Both the position numbers and the translations under genes were made by a program. The notes under the pieces are model-generated. The model was given only the letters and a program-made list of their open reading frames with translations, was not told the origin of the DNA and made no database searches. 64,000 nt of DNA from Niabella sp. (GTDB lineage: Bacteria; Bacteroidota; Bacteroidia; Chitinophagales; Chitinophagaceae): assembly GCA_017744715.1 (NCBI GenBank), contig JAGIAT010000008.1:62001-126000 (forward strand), in the 5' to 3' direction. Shown here piece by piece: positions 55,127-63,715 of this stretch (positions are counted from its first letter, which is position 1; every line of letters starts with the position of its first letter).

Positions 55127-56659
55127 ATGAAATGGAAATACATTTTCTACCTGGCAGTTTTATTCATCTGCGGTAGCATAAACGCCGCAATAAAACTGCC
55201 TGCGGTGATTGCCGATCACATGGTACTACAGCAAAAAACAACCGTGGCCTTATGGGGCTGGGCAAGTGCAGGAGAGCGCATTGCCATTCAATGCAGCTGG
55301 ATCCGGCAGCCGGTATCGGTTACGGCGGGTGCAGATGGTCGCTGGATAACGCATGTAAAGACCATTGCCGCCGGGGGACCGCATCGCATCCGTTTTAAAG
55401 GAACAAACACCATCGAAATAAACGATGTGTTACTGGGAGAAGTTTGGCTGTGCTCCGGCCAATCGAATATGGAATTTCCGCTGGCCAAACAAAAAGCCTG
55501 GCGTACCGGGGTAACCAACTATGAAGAAGAGGTGGCAAAAGCCATGGATCCCCGCCTGCGGCTCTTTACCGTACAGCAGGAAGTGGCCGGAACGCCGCAG
55601 CCGGACGTACAGGGAAACTGGGCGGCCACCACACCGGAAACCGCTGCTACCTTTTCTGCCGTAGCTTATTATTTTGGCAAAGAGATCCGGGAGGCAACGG
55701 GTGTACCGGTAGGATTGATCCATTCTTCCTGGGGCGGAACACCCGCAGAATCCTGGACCCGCAGGGAAGTGCTGGACTCCAGCCGGGAATTACGCCACAT
55801 ACTGGATCGTTACGAAACGGCTGTAAAAACCTATCCGGAAGACCTGGCAACGTACCAGCAGGACCTGGATCAATGGCTGAAAGATTCAGCGGCCCATACT
55901 CAGGGCCTTCGTAAGAAGCCAGTGCGTCCCCTGGAACCGGAGAAGAATTCCAAATCACCCACAAAACTCTATAACGCCATGATTCATCCACTTATTCCTT
56001 ATACATTGAAAGGAGCAATCTGGTACCAGGGAGAATCCAATGCCGGCAGGGCCTGGCAGTACCGGCAGTTGTTCCCGGCCATGATCCGCAGCTGGAGAGC
56101 GGAGTGGAAGTCGGATTTCCCTTTTTATTTCGTGCAGATTGCGCCGCATTACCAGCAAAGCCCGGAGATCCGGGAAGCACAGCTGCTTACGTATAAAACG
56201 GTGCCCGGTACGGGCATGGCGGTAATCACCGATGCGGGTGATTCATTAGATATCCATCCCCGGAATAAAGCGGTGGTTGGGCACCGGCTGGCCTTATGGG
56301 CCCTGGCAAAAACCTATGGAAAACAGCACCTGGTTTATTCCGGTCCGCTGTATCAATCGGCGCAACGGGAGGGAAATAAAATGCGTATCCGTTTTTCTTT
56401 CGCCGATGGCGGGTTGATGGCAAAGGACGGGCTGTTAACCGGCTTTACCATTGCCGGGTCCAACCGGCAGTTTGTGCCTGCTACCGCCCGTATAGAAGGA
56501 AATTCCATTGTGGTAATGAGCGCCGTCGTGCCGCAGCCGGTTGCCGTACGGTTTGGCTGGAGTACGGTGCCACATGCGGTACTGTTTAACAAAGCGGGTT
56601 TGCCGGCATCGCCGTTCCGCACCGACGACTGGCCGGGCGAAACCATCAACAATCATTAA
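55127..56659 (+). CDS. Sialate O-acetylesterase-type carbohydrate esterase (SGNH)
   Basis: A 510-aa exported esterase (signal YIFYLAVLFICGSINA) predicted to remove O-acetyl groups from glycans. The N-terminal part (LPAVIADHMVLQQKTTVALW, GWASAGERI) is the usual beta-domain of this family. The SGNH core has the nucleophile Ser113 in LCSGQSNMEFPLA, then GLIHSSWGGTPAESWT, GAIWYQGESNAGRAWQY, and the His region DSLDIHPRNKAVVGHRLALW. Family members in PULs include xyloglucan and sialic acid deacetylases; the fit here is to an acetylated plant or bacterial glycan. GH105 starts 21 bp downstream, so the two are probably co-transcribed. Confidence 0.88.
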   Translation: MKWKYIFYLAVLFICGSINAAIKLPAVIADHMVLQQKTTVALWGWASAGERIAIQCSWIRQPVSVTAGADGRWITHVKTIAAGGPHRIRFKGTNTIEINDVLLGEVWLCSGQSNMEFPLAKQKAWRTGVTNYEEEVAKAMDPRLRLFTVQQEVAGTPQPDVQGNWAATTPETAATFSAVAYYFGKEIREATGVPVGLIHSSWGGTPAESWTRREVLDSSRELRHILDRYETAVKTYPEDLATYQQDLDQWLKDSAAHTQGLRKKPVRPLEPEKNSKSPTKLYNAMIHPLIPYTLKGAIWYQGESNAGRAWQYRQLFPAMIRSWRAEWKSDFPFYFVQIAPHYQQSPEIREAQLLTYKTVPGTGMAVITDAGDSLDIHPRNKAVVGHRLALWALAKTYGKQHLVYSGPLYQSAQREGNKMRIRFSFADGGLMAKDGLLTGFTIAGSNRQFVPATARIEGNSIVVMSAVVPQPVAVRFGWSTVPHAVLFNKAGLPASPFRTDDWPGETINNH

Positions 56660-56680
56660 AAAATTAAAAAAACATTTTCA

Positions 56681-57820
56681 ATGAAATCTATTTCTTTTTT
56701 GGCTGCAACGGCTGTTGGGCTGCTTATGAGCGCCAGCCTCTATGCGCAATCGAAAAACACGGCTGCGGATCTTAAAAACTGGCCGGCAGGCAGTGGACCC
56801 AAAGACATCGGCAATATCATTGCCAATCGGTTTGTTGCCACACCGCATACCAATTTTAACCGGCCAGGGCCACCCAGGGTGATTACATACCCCGAAACCT
56901 GTACCTGGTATGGGGCACTTACGTTCGCAAAAGTAACGGGCAACAAAACGCTTACAGAACAACTGGCTGCGCGTTTTGAACCCTTGCTGGGAAGCAGGGA
57001 TACCCTGGTGCCGATACCGGATCACGTAGACTATACGGTGTTTGGTTCTGTACCGTTTGAGTTGTACATGCAAACAAAGGACGCCCGTTACCTGAAGCTG
57101 GGAAAACATTTTGCCGATAAACAATGGGGGCCACCCGAAGGGAAAAGGGTAACAGCGGAATCGCACCGCTTTTATAACAAAGGGCTTACCTGGCAAACCC
57201 GCTTATGGATCGATGATATGTTTATGATCACCGCCGTACAGTCGCAGGCGTATCGGGCCACGGGCGATCGGAAGTATATTGATAAGGCAGCAAATGAAAT
57301 GGTATTTTACCTGGATTCACTGCAGCAACCCAACGGGCTGTTTTATCATGCACCGGATGTGCCGTATTTCTGGGGCAGGGGCGATGGTTGGATGGCGGTT
57401 GGCATGAGTGAACTGCTGCGCTCGCTTCCGAAGGACAATCCAAACCGGTTGCGGATTATGGAGGGCTATAAAAAAATGATGGCAACCCTGCTGAAATACC
57501 AGGCCGAAGACGGCATGTGGCGGCAATTGATTGATGATCCCACATCCTGGAAGGAAACCTCCTGCACGGGCATGTTCACCTGTGCGTTTATCACCGGTGT
57601 AAAAGAAGGATGGCTGGATTCAAAAGTATACGGACCTGCTGCGCGCAAAGCCTGGTTATCGCTTATTAAATACATCAATGCCGACGGCGACATTACGGAT
57701 GTGTGCGAAGGCACCAATAAGAAAAATGACCATCAGTATTACCTGGATCGCAAACGGAATACCGGGGATCTGCACGGCCAGGCACCGCTGCTTTGGTGTG
57801 CTACGGCGCTGTTGCGATGA
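56681..57820 (+). CDS. GH105 unsaturated rhamnogalacturonyl/uronyl hydrolase
   Basis: 379 aa with a signal peptide (FLAATAVGLLMSASLYAQ). The (alpha/alpha)6 barrel shows TYPETCTWYGALTFAKVTGN, the catalytic Asp region WIDDMFMITA (Asp178/Asp179), HAPDVPYFWGRGDGWMAVGM and WKETSCTGMFTCAFITGVKE. The family removes unsaturated galacturonosyl or glucuronosyl groups made by lyases, so it overlaps with the GH88 in the same locus; together they suggest two kinds of unsaturated end. No pectate or rhamnogalacturonan lyase of a known family is in the window. Confidence 0.92.
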   Translation: MKSISFLAATAVGLLMSASLYAQSKNTAADLKNWPAGSGPKDIGNIIANRFVATPHTNFNRPGPPRVITYPETCTWYGALTFAKVTGNKTLTEQLAARFEPLLGSRDTLVPIPDHVDYTVFGSVPFELYMQTKDARYLKLGKHFADKQWGPPEGKRVTAESHRFYNKGLTWQTRLWIDDMFMITAVQSQAYRATGDRKYIDKAANEMVFYLDSLQQPNGLFYHAPDVPYFWGRGDGWMAVGMSELLRSLPKDNPNRLRIMEGYKKMMATLLKYQAEDGMWRQLIDDPTSWKETSCTGMFTCAFITGVKEGWLDSKVYGPAARKAWLSLIKYINADGDITDVCEGTNKKNDHQYYLDRKRNTGDLHGQAPLLWCATALLR

Positions 57821-58782
57821 TTCTGCCAGGAACGGAAAAACGGCGGTTGTTATTATATATGCAGGGTTGAGATTGTCATCAGGCATTGGTGCAGTGCTGC
57901 GCTTTTTCTCCGCAGGATCGCTCGCAGCGGACGGTGATCGTTCAAATCCCGGCGTCCCTTTCAGGAGACACCGGGAGGAAGATGAAAAACAAACAACATT
58001 GTCAGCAGTATTGCGGTGGCAACCTCCTGTATATATTCGTATGTGGTCCCGGTGCATTAACTCCAGCGTCCGGTACGTCGTCCCTGCGGTTATTGAACCT
58101 GTTGGAGCCTTCTAAAAAAAAATCTGCGGGTGTCCTGCGCAGTATGAATAATGAACCGGGATCAATTTTATTTAGTTGGGATTCCGATTGACTGATGGGT
58201 ATTCGTGCAGGATCAACTTATAGATCGGGCCGATGGCGCTCAACGTTTAGTTGTGCACCCTTCTTAACAAGGAACTAAAGTCCCTTTTTAACCCATTAAA
58301 CCGAGGCTATGCCGCTTCAAAGTACACCGACCAGAAGTTTCTGTTGGTTTAATGCGATACTCAAAGTTACAGAAAGCCAGGGGCCGTGTTCCTGAGGTGA
58401 CTTCGGATCCGAACTTTCGGATTATTCCGGAGTGATGAACCAGATATAGGGATCGAGTGCCGTAGGCACGACCCGTTTTGAAAGCAATGTTGGGTCTGCT
58501 ACTGCTCTTCACCAGCGAGCCTCCAACCTGTCTGATCACAATGAAGGGCGGTGGTACATCTATTGTGATCATTTGGATACCGGTTCATTGATAAATCTGC
58601 CCGGAATCAGCGGGAACGCGGCTGCCCGACCTGATAATGTTAAGTCTCAATTGTTTTTGTAATAAAGTTTTTGTAATATTTTTCTCTATTACAGAAATGT
58701 TTATCACAAGAAGGGATGGAACGCCCGGGAACCATTGCACCGGCATAGTAAACCTTCCGGGTTACGGTGGCAGCAGATCCGG
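57821..58782. other. Long intergenic region with repeats, convergent genes
   Basis: Nearly 1 kb between GH105 and the opposite-strand beta-helix gene. At 57934-57980 lies tcccggcgtccctttcagga followed by gacaccggga, related to the first hairpin of the 164-bp repeats near 5.13 kb. At about 58.45 kb is gatcgagtgccgtaggcacg, a relative of the element at 34.1 kb. Frames of 94-145 codons exist (57678-58115 plus, 58288-58572 minus), but neither shows domains, signal peptides or family motifs. I see no gene here that I can support. Confidence 0.55.
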
Positions 58783-60297
58783 TCAGGGATGAAGACTGCG
58801 GGCTTTAAGCTGCGCCATATAAAGCGAGGCAGGTTCAAGACCCTCTTTGTTCTGTCCCTCCCATTCGCCGTCCGGCCGCTGAGCCAGTCTTCCCGCCGAT
58901 TTCTGGCCCTTTAGCCCGATACAATAATTTTTGCCGGATACCCAGGGACTTTGTACGGTGGCGCTTTTTGCAGCACAATTCCATACAACCTGGTTTACGC
59001 CGGCCCAGCCATGGCCGCTGCCCCAGTTGCCCCGGTCCTGTATATTGATTTCACCGTCGGTGGTAATATTATCGTATAACGTACCCACGGCCCAGCGGTG
59101 ATGCGGTCCTATATCCGCATGTGTTCGGGAGGCGGTACAATTATAAAACACATTGGGCCCGCATACCCGGGCACCGGTTACATAGTCATGACGGCCGTCG
59201 CTGGCCGCACAATTCATAAACAGGTTTAGCTGTCCTGTATTATTAAAAGAATAGCGGCGTCCGCCGGTAATAATGGATTTATGATCGGAGATGGAACAGT
59301 TGAGCACAGAGACATTCCGGGACAAGGCGCCCAGGTTTACGCAGGAATACGCAAAATACCGGGCGCTTACATGACGTACCCATCCGTTCTCGATCCGGTT
59401 CAATGCCACGGCATCCCATGAATGATTTTCTGCTGTATCGGAAGTGTATGCAGATGCGCAACTCAGCTGTTCCACGCCTACATTGGAGATCCTGCCGGGA
59501 AAGCTGTATGTATAGACTTCTGCTGTATTATACCTGGCTTCCATCGCCATAACCACGGGGTTATCAATAAAGAGGGTATTGCCTTCGATGCGGGTGATGG
59601 TGCGCTGAAATTTGAGGTCGTATTCTTTGGCCCGCCATTGCTTGGTGCCCGGCCGTTCAACGATCTGGTTCATCTTCAGGTCTTCGATCCATTGATCGTT
59701 GGCCATCCAGTGAATGATTACGGCGTCGCCTGGCTTAAATGCTGCGGCCGATTTTACGGGGATCGACTTGCTGCCTACCGGTACATAATCGGCGGTAACC
59801 GGGGTACGGGTTCCTTTTACCTCTGCCGGTTCACCGGTTCCGGATACATTGATCAGGGCTCGCTGATCTGTACCTTCAGCTACCAGGAGGGTTTCATTGC
59901 CTTCGCCCCGTAATACGATTCCGCTGGCATGGATCCGGATATTATTTTGAATGGAATACCGCCCCTTTTTTAACAGGATGGCACCCCGGAAACCGTTTTT
60001 ATCCGGGATCTTCCTGGCCAGGGCGTCGATGGCATGTTGGATGGTTTGTTCTGCATCCGGGCCCGGACTGATGGTTTGTACAACCGGCACTTCCGGGATG
60101 GGAACATTTCCGGTGCGGTAGCCCACATTGCTGAAATCGGGGATGATATTGCCTTTTTCATCCGCCTTATAAGTTAATGTGCCGTTGCTGTTCAGCACAA
60201 CAAAAGATGATTGCCAGCGCTGAACGGCTTTAAAGGAAACCGCAATCAAACAAACGACCAGCAAACTAAAGGAAGCGACGCGCAGGTGCATAAGCAT
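58783..60297 (-). CDS. Exported parallel beta-helix protein (pectate-lyase-like fold)
   Basis: 504 aa with a signal or anchor segment (VASFSLLVVCLIAVSFKAV). An N-terminal part has AIDALARKIPDKNGFRGAIL followed by LKKGRYSIQN, the start motif of Pectate_lyase_3/GH28-like helices. Helix turns follow: ENGWVRHVSARYFAYSCVNL, NVSVLNCSISDHKSIITGGR, LFMNCAASDGRHDYVTGARV and RTHADIGPHHRWAVGTLYDN. His/Asp/Arg-rich turns (GRHDYV, GPHHRW) could form an active site, but I do not recognise the family. It is on the strand opposite to the PUL and ends the carbohydrate region; it may be an additional lyase or binding protein. The ATG at 60297 or 60291 are both possible. Confidence 0.75.
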   Translation of the reverse strand: MLMHLRVASFSLLVVCLIAVSFKAVQRWQSSFVVLNSNGTLTYKADEKGNIIPDFSNVGYRTGNVPIPEVPVVQTISPGPDAEQTIQHAIDALARKIPDKNGFRGAILLKKGRYSIQNNIRIHASGIVLRGEGNETLLVAEGTDQRALINVSGTGEPAEVKGTRTPVTADYVPVGSKSIPVKSAAAFKPGDAVIIHWMANDQWIEDLKMNQIVERPGTKQWRAKEYDLKFQRTITRIEGNTLFIDNPVVMAMEARYNTAEVYTYSFPGRISNVGVEQLSCASAYTSDTAENHSWDAVALNRIENGWVRHVSARYFAYSCVNLGALSRNVSVLNCSISDHKSIITGGRRYSFNNTGQLNLFMNCAASDGRHDYVTGARVCGPNVFYNCTASRTHADIGPHHRWAVGTLYDNITTDGEINIQDRGNWGSGHGWAGVNQVVWNCAAKSATVQSPWVSGKNYCIGLKGQKSAGRLAQRPDGEWEGQNKEGLEPASLYMAQLKARSLHP

Positions 60298-61044
60298 GAA
60301 TTTTATTGAAGCATAAAATTCATTAAAAAAGAAAGACGATGATGGCAGAGGGTAAAATAACTGAGTACTTGGGTAAAAGTTGTCATTTGGGAATTTGAAA
60401 ATTTGAAAATGTGGGAATGTGGAAATGACAATGCCGGTACTATGTCCTGATCTGTCCTTCGGTGAGGATGTTATGGAAACCGGGAGCTGAGCGCCTTATA
60501 TCGAGTGCAACACGGATCTAACCTGAAACCTTTCTCCCTTCGGGAATGTGAAATAACAAATGTGGAATATAAAATGTAGAAGTGAGGTACCGTTACTACT
60601 TCATGGTCTATCCTTCGATCAGGATATTATGGAAACTGGAAATTGAGCGCCAGCACCAAGCGCAGCACGGATCTAACCTGAAACATTGAACCTTAAACCT
60701 GAAACCTTTCTCCCTGCGGGAATGTAAAATAATAAATGTGGAATATAAAATGTAGAAGTAGAGATGTCGTTGCTGCTTCCTGATCTGTTCTTCGGTGAGG
60801 ATGTTATGGAAACCGGGAGCAGTGCACCTTACATCGAGTGCAACACGAATCTAACCTGAAACCTTCTCCCTTCGGGAATGTAAAATAATAAATGTGGAAT
60901 ATTAAATGTAGAAGTGAGGTACCGTTACTACTTCATGGTCTGTCCTTCGATCAGGATATTATGGAAACTGGAAATTGAGCGCCAGCACCAAGCGCAGCGC
61001 GGGTCAACCTGAAACGTTAAACATTAAACCTGAAACCTCCCTCG
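60298..61044. repeat. A-B-A-B alternating repeat array
   Basis: Four related units of about 130-175 bp: type A at about 60428-60582 and 60760-60914, type B at 60583-60759 and 60915-61040. Both B copies begin tgaggtaccgttactacttc and are 332 bp apart. Types differ in the middle (ggtgaggatgttatggaaac versus gatcaggatattatggaaac). Units end aacctgaaacc. A tttgaaaatttgaaaatgtg tract at 60387-60427 precedes the array. The 747-bp gap has no supported gene. Confidence 0.8.
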
Positions 61045-61722
61045 CTACACGTCGTACGAACGACCGATCTCCGGGATCAGCAATGTTTTTCCTGCTTCTT
61101 TAAAAAGATTCACTGCTGCTGCATGATCGATCTTGATATAACCAAAGGTATCAAAATGCACCCCGATGATATTGTTGCATTGGATAAAATCGCTGGCTTT
61201 TACGGCATCACGGGTATTCATGGTAAAGTTGCCGCCGATTGGTAAAATGGCGGTATCGATTGTTGCATAATGCGGCACCAGCTGCATATCCAGCATCAGG
61301 CTGGTATCGCCGCTGTAATAAAAACTATACTGGGGCGATGCAAGAATAAAACCACCGGCGGCTCCCGCATAACTGCCATCCGGAAAGCTGCTGGAATGCA
61401 AGGCCTGCATATAGGTGAGTGTACCGAAATCAAAGTCATAGCTGCCGAAATTCATCGGGTGTACATGGGTAATGCCCTGTTGCTGCAACCAGCTGATGAT
61501 TTCAAAATTGCTGATCACCAGTGCTCCGGTGCGGCGGGCAATGGGTATCAGGTCTGAGGTATGATCTCCATGTCCATGGCTTACCAGTATATAATCGGCT
61601 TCGATACTATGGATGTCGATATCCTTTGCCAGTTCATTACCCGTAATAAAGGGATCGAACAGGAATTTTTTCCCGTTGATCTCGATCAAAAAGCAGGACT
61701 GGCCATAAAATGTAAACTTCAT
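61045..61722 (-). CDS. Metallo-beta-lactamase-fold metal-dependent hydrolase (UPF0173-like)
   Basis: 225-aa cytoplasmic hydrolase. The N-terminus MKFTFYGQSCFLIEINGKK, then FLFDPFITGN, and the metal motif VSHGHGDHTSDLIP (His-x-His-x-Asp-His) are characteristic of the UPF0173/YtkL group. YYSGDTSLMLDMQL supplies the metal-bridging Asp, and IIGVHFDTFGYIKID a further His. The substrate of the family is not known. An upstream ATG at 61749 adds nine residues, but 61722 matches the family start and leaves a TATTTTTG box (61744-61737) 14 nt before it, the same arrangement as at glutamine synthetase. No operon partner. Confidence 0.88.
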   Translation of the reverse strand: MKFTFYGQSCFLIEINGKKFLFDPFITGNELAKDIDIHSIEADYILVSHGHGDHTSDLIPIARRTGALVISNFEIISWLQQQGITHVHPMNFGSYDFDFGTLTYMQALHSSSFPDGSYAGAAGGFILASPQYSFYYSGDTSLMLDMQLVPHYATIDTAILPIGGNFTMNTRDAVKASDFIQCNNIIGVHFDTFGYIKIDHAAAVNLFKEAGKTLLIPEIGRSYDV

Positions 61723-61736
61723 AATAAGGTTTTTGA

Positions 61737-61744
61737 CAAAAATA
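61737..61744 (-). promoter_or_regulatory. Candidate promoter (-7 box) of the UPF0173-like gene
   Basis: TATTTTTG on the minus strand, 14 nt before ATG 61722. If used it overlaps the longer coding frame, which supports the shorter start. No clear -33 element. Confidence 0.4.
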
Positions 61745-61934
61745 GCCATATCGGCCCGGCAGTCAAAATCTCGTGGAACTCAATAAAATGAGCCTTTTAG
61801 AAAAAGCGCGCCTGCTGTTTTCGGATAGGTGATTATATAAAAAATGTTAAAACAAAATGCAATATCTGTAGTTTGGCATTGTGCTTGTCTTATATAAGAT
61901 GTAATTTTTTTTAACCTTATAAAACTGAGATTCT

Positions 61935-62309
61935 ATGAAGCAACTTTTGAAATTTTTAAGCCTTATGCTGATTGCAGGAACGGTGGTGCTGGCTTCTTGC
62001 AGCAAGAACGATAACCCCGCTGATAACGATCTGTTTGCAGGCACGTACAAAGGAAATGTGTCTTATCATGGGGATAAGGATATAACAAATTCCAACGGTT
62101 CTGTGTTTGTTACGAAAGTGGGCGACCGGTACGATTTTAAATTTTCGGACAATATCCCCACCATCTCAAATGTACAGATCTCCAAAGGAGATCAGGGTTA
62201 TATTGGAACGGTAAACGGGTATACAGGTTTTATCCGTTTCAATGCCAACAACCTCAATATTGCAGTAGCTAAAGATGGTAATACATGGTCGGCTGACTGT
62301 AATCGATAA
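61935..62309 (+). CDS. Small lipoprotein of unknown function
   Basis: 124 aa with a good lipoprotein signal (LLKFLSLMLIAGTVVLASC, Cys22, followed by Ser-Lys-Asn). The mature part of about 100 residues is rich in Gly, Asn and Asp with alternating beta-strand patterns (FAGTYKGNVSYHGDKDI, GDRYDFKFSDNIPTISNVQI, TGFIRFNANNLNIAVAKDG), suggesting a small beta-barrel or lipocalin-like fold. The +2 to +4 residues after Cys (Ser-Lys-Asn-Asp) do not match a strict surface-export signal. No family is recognised. It is a single gene followed 20 bp later by an inverted-repeat element. Confidence 0.75.
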   Translation: MKQLLKFLSLMLIAGTVVLASCSKNDNPADNDLFAGTYKGNVSYHGDKDITNSNGSVFVTKVGDRYDFKFSDNIPTISNVQISKGDQGYIGTVNGYTGFIRFNANNLNIAVAKDGNTWSADCNR

Positions 62310-62328
62310 GACGGCAGTCAACCATTGG

Positions 62329-62495
62329 AAGGGCATCTCAAAAAAATGGGTTTGATTTTTATAAAAGGCATTCAGCTTATATTACAGGAACCGGGAATAC
62401 AGGAAACTGATCACTGTGAATGAAATAAAAAGCTGAATTTTCAAACGCAAACCCGCCCGGCACGTATGTTGGGAGTAAATTTTTGAGGTGCCCTT
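62329..62495. mobile_element. MITE-like element with terminal inverted repeats
   Basis: A segment of about 165 bp is bounded by gggcatctcaaaaa (62331) and tttttgaggtgccc (ends 62493), complementary at 13 of 14 positions. Inside are a perfect 9-bp pair (attcagctt 62370-62378, aagctgaat 62430-62438) and gggttt/aaaccc. It has no coding frame. It could be a miniature transposable element or a structured RNA/bidirectional terminator between the convergent genes; T runs at the right end fit the second idea. No target duplication is obvious. Confidence 0.5.
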
Positions 62496-62501
62496 TTTTT
62501 A

Positions 62502-63695
62502 TTATAACACCGGGTGCATTTTAAATTCCTTTTCCCGGTCGAAATTATAACGGTAGGTGATCAGCCTCCGGCTTTTGTAGGTGCCTAAGGCTTCTGCTAC
62601 ATTGATCATTTTTGGATTGAATTCACCGATCCACTGCATTTCACACAGATCATAGATCGGCTTACCGATCTGGTATTCGCCGTTTTTAATGGTGAGTCCC
62701 TGTATTAGTTTACAACCTTCAACGATCATATAAGCGTCTGCTCCTTTTCCCTGAAATTCGGGAACAACACCAAATACCAGGCCCACGAATTTATTGCAGG
62801 GCTTTGTTTTTTTATACCAAAGGAATTTCAGCTTATCCAGCAACCCGAATTTGCCATTCAGCAATTTGAACCACTGGTTCAGGTCGGGAAGGTTCAGCCA
62901 GATTCCGATCGGTTCTTTTTTATAATAGATCAGCCAGCAGATGCGTTCGTCCAGTACGGCCTTCATGCTCTGAAACATCTTGCGCGCCACTTTTTCTTCC
63001 ATTTGCTTCAGTCCGCCATGTCCGGCCCAGGCTTTGTTATAAACAATCGTAAAGTCCCGTGCATATTTATCAAGATTATTCTTTTTGATGTTGTCTGAAG
63101 AATAATCCGGATCTGCAGCCAACACGGCATGCCGCTGATAAAATTTTTCCTGCACCCGGTCTTTTACACGCAGGGTAAAACAGGCCTGGTAGAAAAAGGG
63201 TTTGAACCCATAGGTTTCAAACAGTTCTTTATAATAGGGCTGGTTATAATTCATACAATATAACGGAGGCTCAAAACCTTCCGACAGCAGGCCCCACCAT
63301 TTGTCGCGTTCGCCAAAATTAATGGGCCCGTCCATTGCGATCATGCCGCGCGCTTCCAGCCATTGCTTTGCCGTATCCAGCAGCAGGTTGGCGGCTTCCT
63401 GGTTGTGGATACAATCAAAGAATCCCACACCGCCTATAGGCCCGTCATCGCCCTTGGTTTTATATTTTTTATTAACAAAAGCGGCGATACGTCCAATGAG
63501 GTTGCCTTGCGGATCTTTCAGTATCCAGCGGATGGCTTCCCCGAAACGGAAGGCTTTATTTTTGGATGGATCAAATACCTCTTCAACGTCCTTATCCAGC
63601 GGCCGCACATAATTGGGGTCGTTCTTATTCATGCGTACATTAACTGCCAAAAATGCTTTCGCCTGCGCCGCCGTGGTTACTTCTTCCAGTATCAT
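62502..63695 (-). CDS. GNAT-like acyltransferase-fold protein, conserved hypothetical
   Basis: 397-aa cytoplasmic protein. The N-terminal half (NDPNYVRPLDKDVEEVFDPS, GRIAAFVNKKYK, GGVGFFDCIHNQEAANLLLD, PINFGERDKWWGLLSEGFEP) has the layout of a GNAT N-acetyltransferase. The second half repeats a similar shape with GLVFGVVPEFQGKGADAYMI, where the Glu-Phe-Gln-Gly-Lys-Gly run resembles the acetyl-CoA-binding loop (Q/R-x-x-G-x-G/A). It looks like a duplicated-GNAT protein widespread in Bacteroidetes, with unknown substrate. The ATG at 63695 lies only 4 nt after a TAATTTTG box, so the mRNA could be leaderless, or Met22 could be the start. Confidence 0.83.
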   Translation of the reverse strand: MILEEVTTAAQAKAFLAVNVRMNKNDPNYVRPLDKDVEEVFDPSKNKAFRFGEAIRWILKDPQGNLIGRIAAFVNKKYKTKGDDGPIGGVGFFDCIHNQEAANLLLDTAKQWLEARGMIAMDGPINFGERDKWWGLLSEGFEPPLYCMNYNQPYYKELFETYGFKPFFYQACFTLRVKDRVQEKFYQRHAVLAADPDYSSDNIKKNNLDKYARDFTIVYNKAWAGHGGLKQMEEKVARKMFQSMKAVLDERICWLIYYKKEPIGIWLNLPDLNQWFKLLNGKFGLLDKLKFLWYKKTKPCNKFVGLVFGVVPEFQGKGADAYMIVEGCKLIQGLTIKNGEYQIGKPIYDLCEMQWIGEFNPKMINVAEALGTYKSRRLITYRYNFDREKEFKMHPVL

Positions 63696-63699
63696 CCGG

Positions 63700-63707
63700 C
63701 AAAATTA
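63700..63707 (-). promoter_or_regulatory. Candidate promoter (-7 box) very close to a start codon
   Basis: TAATTTTG on the minus strand fits TAnnTTTG and ends 4 nt before ATG 63695. The expected transcription start would fall at or next to the ATG. Confidence 0.35.
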
Positions 63708-63715
63708 TCGTTTCA

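Noticed and set aside
57886..58572. Plus- and minus-strand frames of 94-101 codons after GH105
   Set aside because: They overlap dispersed repeats and show no recognisable protein features.
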